From NCBI GenBank assembly GCA_002189035.1, contig NEEC01000021.1, positions 434,001 through 498,000 of the forward strand: DNA of 64,000 bases, read 5' to 3'. The notes under the pieces were generated by a model. It saw only the letters and a list, made by a program, of their open reading frames with translations, had not been told where the DNA came from and made no database searches. Below are positions 12,233-23,452 of the stretch, in pieces (within the stretch, counting starts at the first letter, position 1; each line of letters starts with the position of its first letter). This DNA comes from Utricularia gibba (lineage: Eukaryota; Streptophyta; Magnoliopsida; Lamiales; Lentibulariaceae). The position numbers and the translations under genes are program-made.

Positions 12233-12802
12233 TCATGGAACGATACCCTTAGAAAAACCGAGCAATCTTCCAAAATCAGGGAACAACCCTCCAGGCTTTT
12301 CACTAGAATGAGGGGATTTAGCTTCTCCCTGGCCTAACAACTCTTCCACCATTTCCATGACAGATTTCGCGGACAGCGGATGAAAATGGGCGCTCCACCC
12401 AGCGACAAATTCTTGCGCCAATACCCGCCTCTCCTCTTGGCTCATTCTCCTCCACTTGTAGCAAAAATCCTCAGACTTCAACCCCGAAAAGCGGCAGATC
12501 TCTCCGAATAGAAGCTCTTTGCTTCGCTTCAAGGCTTCCTCTTTTCGAACTTCCTGGAGATTAAGTTTATTGATTCCCCTCCCCAGTTCCGCCGCCAGCA
12601 CTTCGCCGACGGAAATCTCCCCATCCTTGCTACCTCTTACTTTTTGAATTATCTGCCGATTTGGTCTGGGCTTCCACGAAACCATCGGCGAGGGATTCGC
12701 CGGGCAAGACCTCGGCGCGGATCGGAATACACTTGACAAGATCGGTTGAGGAACACAACTCTGCAACTGCATCATCAAAGTCCCTTCACAACAAACCTCC
12801 AT
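12233..12802 (-). CDS. Small conserved-looking protein of unknown function, probably plastid-targeted
   Basis: Single-exon reading frame of 189 aa from the Met at 12802 (MEVCCEGTL); the frame stays open to a Met at 12895, which would add 31 residues, and a Met at 12775 is another option. The first roughly 55 residues are rich in Ser, Pro, Arg and poor in acidic residues, like a chloroplast transit peptide. The rest is a mixed-charge helical domain with LNLQEVRKEEALKRSKELLF, then FCYKWRRMSQEERRVLAQEF, then VMEMVEELLGQGE, ending GRLLGFSKGIVP. I do not recognise the family with certainty; some resemblance to plant SHORT HYPOCOTYL IN WHITE LIGHT 1-like proteins is a guess. GC content and codon quality are well above the flanks, supporting a real gene. 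Confidence 0.6.
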   Translation of the reverse strand: MEVCCEGTLMMQLQSCVPQPILSSVFRSAPRSCPANPSPMVSWKPRPNRQIIQKVRGSKDGEISVGEVLAAELGRGINKLNLQEVRKEEALKRSKELLFGEICRFSGLKSEDFCYKWRRMSQEERRVLAQEFVAGWSAHFHPLSAKSVMEMVEELLGQGEAKSPHSSEKPGGLFPDFGRLLGFSKGIVP

Positions 12803-12895
12803 AGCATCACACCGGACATTTCTGAACACACATTGCACAGTAGATATGACCTTCGCTGGTTCAGGTTCACATATTGGATATATGTTTGATAACAT

Positions 12896-15800
12896 TGGTT
12901 AAAAATATCAATATTTATAATAATTTATGTTTGATAAATTATTATTAAATTAGATAATTTTATATAAATTATCCAAAACACCTCCATGTTGTTAAATAGT
13001 TACAATAATACTATGTAAATAGATGGTTGTGAGAATAATTGCAGACCCCCTCCCCCACGTTAAGGTTTACACCTCAAAATTAATGACATGTGTGAAGATA
13101 AATAAAATTGTGTATTTTCACAATCACTATAATTTAAAATGTTTATTAATATGGCTTAATAAGCTTATCAAACATGTACTAAAAAAAATTAAAATTTCAA
13201 ATTAATTTAAAAAATTAGAATTTTTTTGAATCTATAATTTATTGATTAAATAAAATAATTACAATATTCAATTTTACACATTAAAAATGTATTATATTTT
13301 TACATTAAATTATCTCAATAGTATTAGATAATTTAATTTATTATTCTCAATCATAACCACCAATCTATTTCCTTCTTCACTTCAACATTTTTATTTACTA
13401 TTATCAACATTCCTAAGAAATTTTATCATTCATTTATCATTGAATTTTTATTAGTATTAGATAATTTAATTTATTATTCTCAATCATAACCACCAATCTA
13501 CTTTCCTTCTTCACTTTAACATTTTTATTTAATATTATCAACATTCCTAAGATATTTTATCATTCATTTAACATTGAATTTTTATTAATTAAATCATTAC
13601 AATTTTGGTTTTCTTGGCAATTAATTTGTGATGTAGTCAAATTATTTAGATTTGGTGCTTTGAGTTTTAGAGATGGATGATCAAATTGTTGGGTGCAATC
13701 ACACATTGATGACCAAACATTTCATTTTATAATTCAACCAATGAGTTTTGAATAATATGACAAGTTTATTTCTATGGTAATTGTTTAGGGGTAATTATTG
13801 TGGACTAAAGTTGTCTTTTGGAAGCCAACATCCTAGAGCTTGCTAAAAATAATTCCAATTTTGATTTATAATGTTGTGTAGATGATATGAATAGCATTCA
13901 ATTATGGAGGATCATAAGTTTAGAAAAACTACCATATGTCATCAAATATGGATGTAATATGGGTAAATGTTTTATGAAGTAATATGGATCTTGTAAAATC
14001 TAGGAAGAAGCTTATTAGTGAGCAATAGAAAACAATCCAAGAAGAATTTTATAGTGCAGTAGGATGGTTAGGTGATTTCTCATAATATTAAATGATTTAT
14101 TGTGCTTGAAGAGTATTAAATGATTTACTATGTTTGGAAAGTATTAAATAAAAAATAAATTTGATAATTTAGAAAAAAAAAAAAGAGGGATCCTTGGATA
14201 CTAATAACAGATTTTACTCAAATGAAATGAAGAAGATGAAGAAAGTTTATTACAAGAATTTGAGAAAATAGGTTTGCTTCAAATTTGAGGATTGCTCTCC
14301 TTCTTCAAAAGGTATTATTCTTCATCCCAATTGTTAAACTAATGTTATTTGATACTTATATGATTAACGCTAGAGGAAATTATATTTTATTTTCTCCCAA
14401 TTGTCATGCTAATTTGAACATTATAAAAAGAATTTAAAACTTATTTTTTTCTTCATAATAATCTTTTTCCACAAAAAATTTATAATTGAAATTTATTATA
14501 TTTTACATAATAGAAATATATCTGAAAAACATAAAAATGATCTAATGTATGAAACAGTGTATAAATTTAATTTATTATTGATTAATAATATTTTTTATAT
14601 AATAAATACATTATTAATCTAATCCCAAAATAGAAGTCCATGACCAAAGCCCTAGCTCCATTACCGTACCACAGCCGCACCGGGTGACAACATAAACCAA
14701 ATGCTAGATATTATTATTTTATTGGTAATAATGCAATTATTATTATTATTATTTAAGTAATTTATATAATAATATAGTCCTACTCATTAAATACATTCAT
14801 TGCCTTGCATTTGCATTTAATAATTTAATTAATTGATTATATATTTGAATTATTTTTATTTAGATAAATAAAAATCATATAATGAAAATAAAAGTGTATT
14901 TAATATATAAATTTTATAGATGTATGTTGAAAATGATATTATAGATTTATTTAACCTAAATTAAAAAATCAACTTTCAATTATTAATTTACATGAAATAA
15001 GAGTTTTGAAAATATTATTGAATATATTACGAAAATATTTCATATGAAAATAGCAATGACATGTGTAATTCTCTTTTAGGTCATGTAAACTAAAAATATA
15101 GGGAAAAATTGTGAGATGAAAAAAGTCAATGACATGATAGAGATTTATATTTAATCATATTATTAATAAATGATTTGAATCCAATATTATTTTTATTTAC
15201 ATAAATTACTGATTTTTTATTTTATTACAAACAAAAACTAAAGAATGATGTTGGAATGTTTCACTATGGTATTAAACATTCTGGAAAAATTGTTAATTTG
15301 TGTCAGCCATAACTCTAAGCATTTTTTCATAAATTAATTCCATAATTTGATATGTTTTGCAAAATTATATTAGGATTGAATATTATGAAAATAACATAAG
15401 TATTAATTATTTTTAAATCAGTATCCTATGTTTCATCGTCTATTTAAAACCATCATCATGTTGATTTTATGTGAATTATAATTATATTGAATATTTATTT
15501 TCATATTTTTTGGATTGATTTATATTTTAAATTCAACCATTAAATGTTTAGATCAATTTTCTTGTAAAAATGTATCATTTTTTCAAAACTACTCCTATGA
15601 TTTTTGATGGATCATATAACCATATATGTGTATTCAACAGTTAGATTTAATATTTACATGAGTATTTTACAAAGTATTTTAAAATCAAATTGAATTCATG
15701 TTTTTTCATATTTTTTATTAAATATTTTTTATAAAATTATTGAATTGAATCCAAAAAAATTATGTATTTTGATTGACTTGAGTCTAAACCCGGGATTTTA

Positions 15801-15950
15801 CAATGTGGACTGTTGTGTTATTAAAATTAGGTCCTATAATTTTGATAGCATTAGGATTATTAATAAAATAATTAAAATATTATTTCTGTTATTAAAAAAA
15901 TAGGGAAATAATTAAGCTTGGAATAGCAGGGTTGTGATGAAGGCCCAATT
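12896..15950. other. Long AT-rich intergenic region
   Basis: About 3 kb with very high AT content, short trinucleotide ATT runs near 14735-14755 and a 133-bp tandem duplication (listed separately). No coding potential or transposon ends were recognised. Confidence 0.7.
13321..13586. repeat. Tandem duplication, two copies of 133 bp
   Basis: Copy 1 is 13321-13453 and copy 2 is 13454-13586, each beginning gtattagataatttaattta. The copies differ by only a few substitutions (e.g. ttatcattgaa versus ttaacattgaa), so the duplication is fairly recent. No coding content. Confidence 0.9.
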
Positions 15951-16005
15951 AGGTTGCGCAAATCGGGCTTTACACGGCTGTCCTGTCAAGATCCACCTGA
16001 CTGGT

Positions 16006-16294
16006 CACGTGCCATGGACCTTCATCAAAGTTACGGTCCACCTCACCACACGATACAGATCCAAGGGGTGAGATGCATCCACGTGTCCACATGCCCGTCA
16101 ACAACCACCGTCGATTACAGGTGGAACGGTCAACTCGTGAGCCAGCGGTAGAAATCAATGGCCACCCTTGGATCATTTCCTCCATCGGCAATTGACGGTC
16201 AACAATCTGCCCGAGATTTAAACGGGCAGATCTCACCGCCTTTAAGAAGGGGCCTTGGATCTTTCCCCTTCCTCGCTCACTCCACAAACCCTAA
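16006..16294 (+). promoter_or_regulatory. Putative promoter / 5' UTR of the GTE bromodomain gene
   Basis: A GC-richer island just upstream of the GTE start. It holds two CACGTG G-boxes (16006-16011 and 16080-16085), several GTCAA/TTGAC W-box cores, and a telo-box AAACCCTAA at 16286-16294, a motif common near the start of transcripts for growth-related plant genes. Position and motifs are visible; function is inferred. Confidence 0.45.
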
Positions 16295-16496
16295 CTCCCT
16301 GAATCTCAATTTACGAGTTGTCTTTTTGCCTTTTTTTTTTCTTCTTCTGCGATCCTTTGTTCCTCTTTGGGGGTTTGTGAGCTGGCGTCGCGGGGGAGGA
16401 ATTGTTGGATTTTAAGGCGGCAGCTGTTTTGATAAGATACATGTGTTTTGGGGGTAATTGGTGTTGTCGGAGATCGGTGGGGCGACGGTGGAATTC

Positions 16497-18504
16497 ATGG
16501 CTTCCGCCGTGTTAGCCAGCCAGAATGATTCGACCTGGGCTCCAATGGGGAAAATTACCTACTCAAATCCTCATATGACCGCGAACCCTAACCCTAACTC
16601 CAAGAAGAAGCAGAAGCAATTCCACGAAAACGCTGCACGGTATCACCAGCCTCATCATCTGCATCATAACAGTAGCAACTTTGATTCCCCAGTTGTGACG
16701 CAGACGGCGTCGGATGACGCCTATTCCTTCAACCAGCCGTCTACCAGCCGCAACGCTGTTAATTACGGTGGCTATTTGACTTTCGAGGTATCTACCTACA
16801 CCAAGTCTGAGCTTGTCTCGCTTCGGAAACGGCTATTGGCTGAGCTCGATCAAGTTCGGGAGTTTCGGAGTCGGGTTGAGGCGGGAGGGTTGGAGATTCC
16901 GAAATCGAAAGTGAAATCCAACAAGGTAGCTGGGAATACCAAGTACGTATCTGCTGCTGGCTCTGTTCCCAAGAAATTGAGCAACGGGTATGGCATTGGT
17001 AGTTCTGATGCCGTCAACGTTGAGGCTCTGATGAAGGAATGCAACAAGATAGTCTCGAAATTGATCAAACACAAACACGGGTATGTATTCCGCGTACCAG
17101 TCAATGCTGCTGCTTTGGGTCTTCACGATTATCACATGATTGTGAAGAGGCCCATGGATTTGGGGACCGTGAAGATTAATCTTTCCAAGTGTATGTATTC
17201 TACGCCTATTGAATTTGCTTCTGATGTTAGGCTAACGTTCAATAACGCGATGCTATACAACCCCAAGAATGATCCTGTCCATAGCATGGCGGAGCAGCTT
17301 TTGGCCATATTTGAGGAACTGTTTAGACCAGTACAGGACAAGATAGATATGCATTTGAATCGGCGGAGAGATGAATTTTGTGACTATGGGGATAATGGTG
17401 AGTTGCAGCTTCGTGCTATCGACGAGCTGCACGGTAGCTCTTGGAACAACAATATGAATCAAGTTGCGAGTTCCCCATTGAGAGCTAAGAAAGTGAAGTC
17501 AAAATCCAGCCCTGTTGATCAGGTTTTCAAGAAGCTTGATCGGCTCCCAGTGGCAGTGCAGGCCCATTCTAGTGCATCTACTCCATCGAATCCTCCTCCA
17601 CCACCCGTGAATCAGCCGCAGTTGCTCAAGGAGTGTACCCCCTCTCCTGTGAGAGCCCCTCCTCCAGTCAAGGAACAAAAGATGGGAAGAGGGACGACTG
17701 TCAGACAGCCTAAGCCCAAGGCTAAAGATCCCAATAAAAGAGATATGAGCATGGAGGAAAAGCAAAAACTTGGGCTTGGATTACAAAGTCTGCCCCAGGA
17801 AAAGATGCCTCAACTAATACAGATTATTAGGAAGAGGAATGAGCATTTGGCTCAAGATGGCGATGAAATCGAACTCGACATCGAGGCCCTTGACACGGAG
17901 ACACTATGGGAGCTCGATCGTTTTGTGACAAATTGGAAGAAAATGGTGAGCAAGACAAAGAGACTAGCGCTGATGATGAACTATAATGCGGATGGTGGGT
18001 CAGCTCCTCCTCCCTCCTCCATGGACGCCAAACTTGATGAGGTGAGTTCATCTTTCAGACACTCCAATAAACGCTTGTGTTTAATCTTGTCTGTAATTAT
18101 TTCCATCCTGCCCGTATAGGCTGGTTTAATGCTCGACAAGGATAATGATCTCTCAATGAGAGTGAAGGAGAACGAGGATGAAGATGTAGATATCGATGAT
18201 GATACACCCGCAGCAAGCTTCCCCCCAGTGGACATCGAAAAAGATGAAGGGGCTCCAGGTGGGGGCGCCGCCGCTCTCGAGCATGATCGAGAGCACGACA
18301 CTGCCGACCGCCACGCTCATCCTAGTAGCAGTAGCAGCTCTGGTAGCTCAAGCAGCGGTTCATCATCATCCAGCGGTAATGATTCTTTGCCATTAACTGA
18401 CCCAAGTTTGCGGCTGTGTATACTCAATCTACTCTGATCCTACAGATTCCGAATCTGGAAGCTCATCCGGGAGTGAATCTGATGGCGATGATGCCCACTC
18501 TTGA
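16497..18504 (+). CDS. GTE-type bromodomain (BET) transcription factor, GTE7/GTE2-like
   Basis: Reads acetylated histone tails and regulates transcription in the nucleus. Exons 16497-18041, 18120-18375 and 18446-18504 give 619 aa. A low-complexity N-terminus (Asn, His, Pro-rich) and a coiled stretch with ELVSLRKRLLAEL precede the bromodomain at about residues 165-275: HGYVFRVPVNAAALGL, HDYHMIVKRPMDLGTVK, and the acetyl-lysine-binding Asn in AMLYNPKND. A Pro-rich linker leads to the NET/ET domain around 410-490 (MSMEEKQKLGLGLQSLP, then DGDEIELDIEALDTETLWEL). The tail is acidic then a Ser/Gly run (SSSSSSGSSSSG) ending SDGDDAHS, typical of plant BET proteins. The start MASAVLASQND was chosen because it fits the family; the frame is open upstream to 16458 but without ATG. 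Convergent with mitochondrial HSP70. Confidence 0.96.
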
Positions 18505-19009
18505 TTCCACTCTGAAGAAGCCTTTGCTGGGCTTGTAGCCGCTATGCCTCTTCATGATTCTGGGGATATCCGGGAGTGCCTACCAGACTTGGACTTGGTC
18601 GGTCGCTGAGCATCCCAAATGTCAACTTCGGGGGAAGCAGATCCGGGGATATTTTAGTGGCTATTGTTCGGTCGCGTGTGCTTGTAATGAAATTGAATGA
18701 ACTTGTGAGATTTTTCAGACTGGCAACGTTGTCTGAAAGACGGCCCCCCCTCCTGCACAGTTTTCCCACAAAGTTACCTAGTACAAGAATGTCCCCATCT
18801 CCATCTTATCGAGCTCTTGGCCACACAGCCAGGATGGAACCTGAATGACGAAAGTGCGCGCTCTTGACCACAGCCAAGTCGTCGTTCCATACGAGAATAA
18901 AAGATTTGGCTTACAAGCCTCATCAAGTAGCGAGTGAGGGTTACTGTAACAATCAAGTGCGGGCAAAAGGATCTATGGAAAAGAGCAGGTGGATGATGCT
19001 TCGGGTCAC
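18505..19009. other. Spacer between convergent GTE and HSP70 genes
   Basis: Contains both 3' UTRs; nothing else seen. Confidence 0.6.
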
Positions 19010-21608
19010 CTACTTCTTTACCTCTTCGTAGTCGGCCTCCGGCGGCTGATCACCGCCGCTTTTGGGTTCATCGGAAGGGCCTTTACCGGACATGTACTGG
19101 CCTATTTTCGATACTGCACTGTTTGCTGCATCGAGCTTCGCCTTGATGTCATCGATGTTCTCGGTTCCCATGGCACTTCGCAAGTTGGACACGGCGGTCT
19201 GTATTTCGGTCACCACTTCGCTAGGGATCTTGTCCTTGTATTCGTTTAAGCTCTTTTCAATGCTGTATATGGTTGTGTCTGCATTGTTCCTGAGGTCAAT
19301 CAGTGCCTTCCTCTCCTGATCCTTCTGCGCATGCATCTCTGCTTCCTTGACCATTTGTTCAATCTCATGATCTGATAACCCACCAGAAGACCGTATTGTA
19401 ATCTGCTGCTCCTTGCCGGTGGTCTTGTCTTTTGCAGAAACGGTTACGATTCCGTTGGCATCGATATCGAATGTCACTTCGATCTGAGGCATGCCTCTGG
19501 GCGCTGGAGCAATGCCAACCAGCTCGAACTCACCAAGGAGTTTGTTATCTGAAGCCATTTCCCTTTCTCCTTGCAATACCTTGATACCCACTTGGGTTTG
19601 ATTGTCCGCTGCGGTGGAGAATGTCTACGAAATTGCAAGTGAAATAGGCGTGAGAGGGGAGATCCAATTCAGTTCAAGAAATGGAGGACATGCAAGTAAA
19701 TGCTCACCTGGCTTTTCTTCGTTGGTATGGTTGTGTTTCTGCTGATCAATCTGGTAAAGATCCCTCCCAGTGTCTCGATACCAAGGGAAAGAGGGGTTAC
19801 ATCGAGCAGAAGCAACTCCTTCACATCACCTTTCAGTATAGCTCCCTGGATGGCAGCACCCATGGCCACGGCCTCGTCTGGGTTCACACCTTTGCTTGGA
19901 GTTTTCCCAAAAATCTCGGCAACAACTTCTTGAACCTTAGGGACACGCGTCATCCCTCCAACAAGAAGGACTTCATCGACATCCTTGGTGGATATCCCAG
20001 CATCCTTCAAACAACTTTTGCAAGGTGCCCTGGTTCTTTCTATTAAATTGTTCACCAGAGCTTCGAACTTTGATCTTGTCAAAGTTATATTCAAATGCTT
20101 TGCGCCAGATGAATCTGCAGTTATGAAGGGTAGGTTGATTTCGGTCTGTGAGGTAGATGAAAGCTCAATTTTTGCTTTCTCGGCTGCCTCTCGAAGCCTT
20201 TGCAGTGCAAGCCTGTCCTTCGCCAAATCAATGCCTTCTGTCCTCTTAAACTCCCCAACTAGAAACTCCAACAGGGTGTTATCGAAATCCTCTCCTCCCA
20301 AAAATGTATCGCCATTAGTTGCTTTGACCTGTGAAAGGCATTTTTTATTATAACTCAGGGTTCTATACAATAAAGAATGAAAGGAAAAAATTATCAAATT
20401 CGTTATTACCTCAAAAACGCCACCCGATATCTCCAAAATAGACACATCAAAAGTTCCACCTCCAAGATCAAAAACAGCAACTAACCCCTCTTTGTTGTTC
20501 AATCCATATGAAAGTGCAGCGGCTGTAGGCTCATTGATGATTCTTTCAACATCAAGGCCTGCTATTCTTCCAGCGTCCTTGGTAGCTTGCCTCTGTGCAT
20601 CATTGAAATAGGCGGGGACAGTGATGACAGCCTTACTTATTGACTTATTGAGATATGACTCGGCTGTTTCCTTCATCTTCGTCAAAACAAAAGCACCAAT
20701 CTGACTTGCAGAATATTGTTGTCCATTTGCTTCGACCCACGCATCTCCATTGGGAGCCCTCACAATCTTATAGGGGACCATCTTCATCTCCTTTTGTGTC
20801 TGAGGATCATCAAACCTCCTACCAATGAGCCGCTTAGTTCCAAAGACTGTGTTCGTCGGATTTGTCACAGCTTGTCTCTTTGCCGGTGTTCCAACCAGAA
20901 GCTCTCCCTTCTGGTTGAAAGCAACCACTGATGGGGTTGTTCGCGCTCCCTCGGAGTTTTCAATGACTTTTGGTGTCTGAATAAAAATTTGATACATAAT
21001 GAGCTATGTAATTTGCAAACAGGTCAAGCAGTGTCATTGGACGAGCAGAGGTAAACCTACCTTTCCCTCCGACACAGCTACACAGGAATTTGTAGTACCC
21101 AAATCAATGCCAATAATCTCATTTCCGGCGGGCTTTGAGCTGAAACAACATCAAAGTGTCTTCAATACCCTACAGGAAAAGCCCTATGCAAGGAAATTAA
21201 AGTCATCATACCTGAAGGCGCGGGTAATAGTCGCCCAGTTGTTACCCGCCATCCGCGAAGGGTTGACATTTCCGGCTAACTGCACAGGTAACGAATTCTT
21301 CCGGTCATATGCCAAAACACACAACAGATAATGATAATGTGCTAGCAATGGAAAAAACATAAAACACTAATTTCAATGGTTGCATATGGATTCAATTGCA
21401 TAATCCAACTCTAAGAGCAAAAACGCAAAGAAAACACAACTCGCAGGACGCGAAACTAAGAAAACGTAGATCGACAACCACAAAAATACCGAAAAAAAAA
21501 AAACAGCTTTCAACTATCAAATATGATCGGAGGAGGGAGGCTCACAGTTGTAAACGCAGGAGAAAATTCACGACGGCGTAAAGATCTCAGGAGAACAGAG
21601 GCCGCCAT
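19010..21608 (-). CDS. Mitochondrial heat shock protein 70 (mtHsc70/DnaK type)
   Basis: ATP-driven chaperone of the mitochondrial matrix, also the motor for protein import. Six exons: 21608-21546, 21279-21212, 21139-21061, 20976-20410, 20328-19708, 19624-19010; 670 aa in one consistent frame. The N-terminus [15 protein letters not shown] is an Arg/Ser-rich matrix-targeting sequence, and the first two exons carry it through to RITRAFSS-like residues before the ATPase domain. Signatures: [47 protein letters not shown]; the substrate-binding domain has the [10 protein letters not shown] and [10 protein letters not shown] segments. The C-terminus [11 protein letters not shown] is the mitochondrial/bacterial type and lacks the cytosolic EEVD and ER HDEL tags. 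Length matches the family (about 680 aa). Divergently arranged with the DRP3-like gene 1.8 kb away. Confidence 0.97.
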
Positions 21609-21684
21609 CTCCAACAAAAGCAACGGAAATGAGGAGATTCTGGGCTTTAGGGTTTAAGAGCAGATAGGGGTGAGGGGCTGGGAA

Positions 21685-21700
21685 GAAAGAAGGTTCTAGA
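21685..21700 (-). promoter_or_regulatory. Possible heat-shock element upstream of HSP70
   Basis: GAAGGTTCTAGA contains the core GAAnnTTC plus a partial third unit, about 80-90 bases upstream of the HSP70 start codon. The match is seen; use by heat-shock factors is inferred. A single partial element can occur by chance. Confidence 0.35.
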
Positions 21701-23452
21701 TGCATCTCGGTCTCCGAGAGTACATTTTACATGAAGGTGTACGACTGGTAGCAATAGATGGATTTACTTTTTAATTGTAATTATCGGTAGGTTTAAATTT
21801 TTAATGGGGTTAAGTAAGGTAGTTGAGTTAATTATATTTTTGAGTTAAATAAATCCACGTTATAAATATATATTTGAAAGAATATTATATTTAATAGGTA
21901 TTTTTAAAATTAAAATCATTCTTCATTCTTCATTTCTTTCTCTTCTTTTTCTTTATATATCTAAATATATTTCCTTTTTATCTATTTTTTTCTTCTATTT
22001 ATTTGCTTGATCATATCCTCTTGAGATGAAGATATGCAGCCTCTTTTCTAGAAAGATATCAAATGGATCTTTACAAGTGTGAATGGTTATACAGTCATAT
22101 AATGTTCTATTCTCATTGAACATGGTCTTGAGCATACAATAGTCTCATCGAACATGCGTGTGAGGATATTCGAGATTGCCATCTTACAATTCTTTAATAA
22201 AGATACAAGTCACTCATGTTGGGTCCAAAATTTAGAGGTGGTCATGGGTTTGATTCGTACGAGTTCAAGTCGAATCAAATGAGTCAAAGACGAGCAAGTG
22301 GACTCGTCGAGTCTAACTCACCACAAGTTGATACTTGACTTGATCAATTTGTTATATGAGTCGAATCCATATATTCAACTCATCAACTCGTGATTTGATG
22401 AGTGTTGGGTCATGTCCAACCACCACATGGCTTCATTAGCTTGAATCATATAATCTCATCATTGAGATTGTGTTTGGTAGAGAGGATAAAATGGATAGTT
22501 AAATGAGAAAATAAGAATAGAATATTTGATATATGAGATAAATTATATTTATGATAAATTATACTATGAATATGAGATAAAATAATGGAATGAGAGAGGA
22601 TTAAATAAAATTATACTATCATATATTCTTTCTTTATATATCACCTCGTATCTTTGATATAATTTATTCATGTACCAAACACAATCCTAATGATTAAACT
22701 CCTATTAGGTTTATTCCCTTACCCAACATGCATCTTCTCATACATGTTTCTTATCATATATGCACCTTATCACACATGTTACTCATCTCACATGAACACC
22801 TAATGGTTTCTCTTTTGTTAATGCACTTGGTCTTCTCATTCTTTCACATCTTTCATATAATAAAATAACATCATGAACATTTCCAGCTCAAATCTTCTAT
22901 CCCTCATGGATTAGTTTTTTAATGATTTTGTTCACACAGTAACAAATAATAAGTGTGTAATTAAAACAACAATTACTTGCATAGCTTAACCCGTAATGAC
23001 CCATTGACTGTGGATTAGTCTTTAATTTAATTAGGGCAATGGACAACAGTCGACGGTGGTTCAGTTGCGATTAATCGGAAAAAAGATTAATTTTATCAAA
23101 TTATCAAATAATTGAAATAAAATATATCTTGTTTTTAAATATGAAGAATTAAACATCAAAATATGAAAACTAAATATGCCATAGAGATTAATTATATTAT
23201 TTTCATTAAATATTATAAATTAATCGTATCAATTTTAAGAATAATATAGATGTATACAGTGTAGTGCCCAATTAACTTGTATTGATTGGATTAAGTATCT
23301 TGTTTAGGAAGAAACCTTTTTTTCCCATTTAATTGGGGATTTTGAATTGTGTTCAAATTTGGCCAATTCTGTTTCGTCTTTGAGTTTGGGTTTCACAGAC
23401 GATTTGATTTGGAACACCCAAATTCAAACATCCCGTGCGCATCAAATTTCAC
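21701..23452. other. Intergenic region between divergent HSP70 and DRP3-like genes
   Basis: AT-rich. It contains a MITE-like element (separate entry) and, at about 22240-22410, a patch rich in gagtcgaat/actcgtc words that may be an old repeat. No gene seen. The last 150 bases are likely DRP3 5' UTR. Confidence 0.6.
22458..22694. mobile_element. MITE-like element with about 20-bp terminal inverted repeats
   Basis: The left end ATCATTGAGATTGTGTTTGG and the inverted right end agree except for two adjacent bases (GA versus AG), over about 20 bp including TTGGTA. The 237-bp interior is AT-rich and non-coding. No clear target duplication was found, so the superfamily is not assigned. Confidence 0.65.

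Noticed and set aside
16580-16600. Telomere-like aaccctaaccctaac in the first GTE exon
   Set aside because: It simply encodes Asn-Pro-Asn-Pro-Asn in a low-complexity N-terminus; too short for an interstitial telomere.
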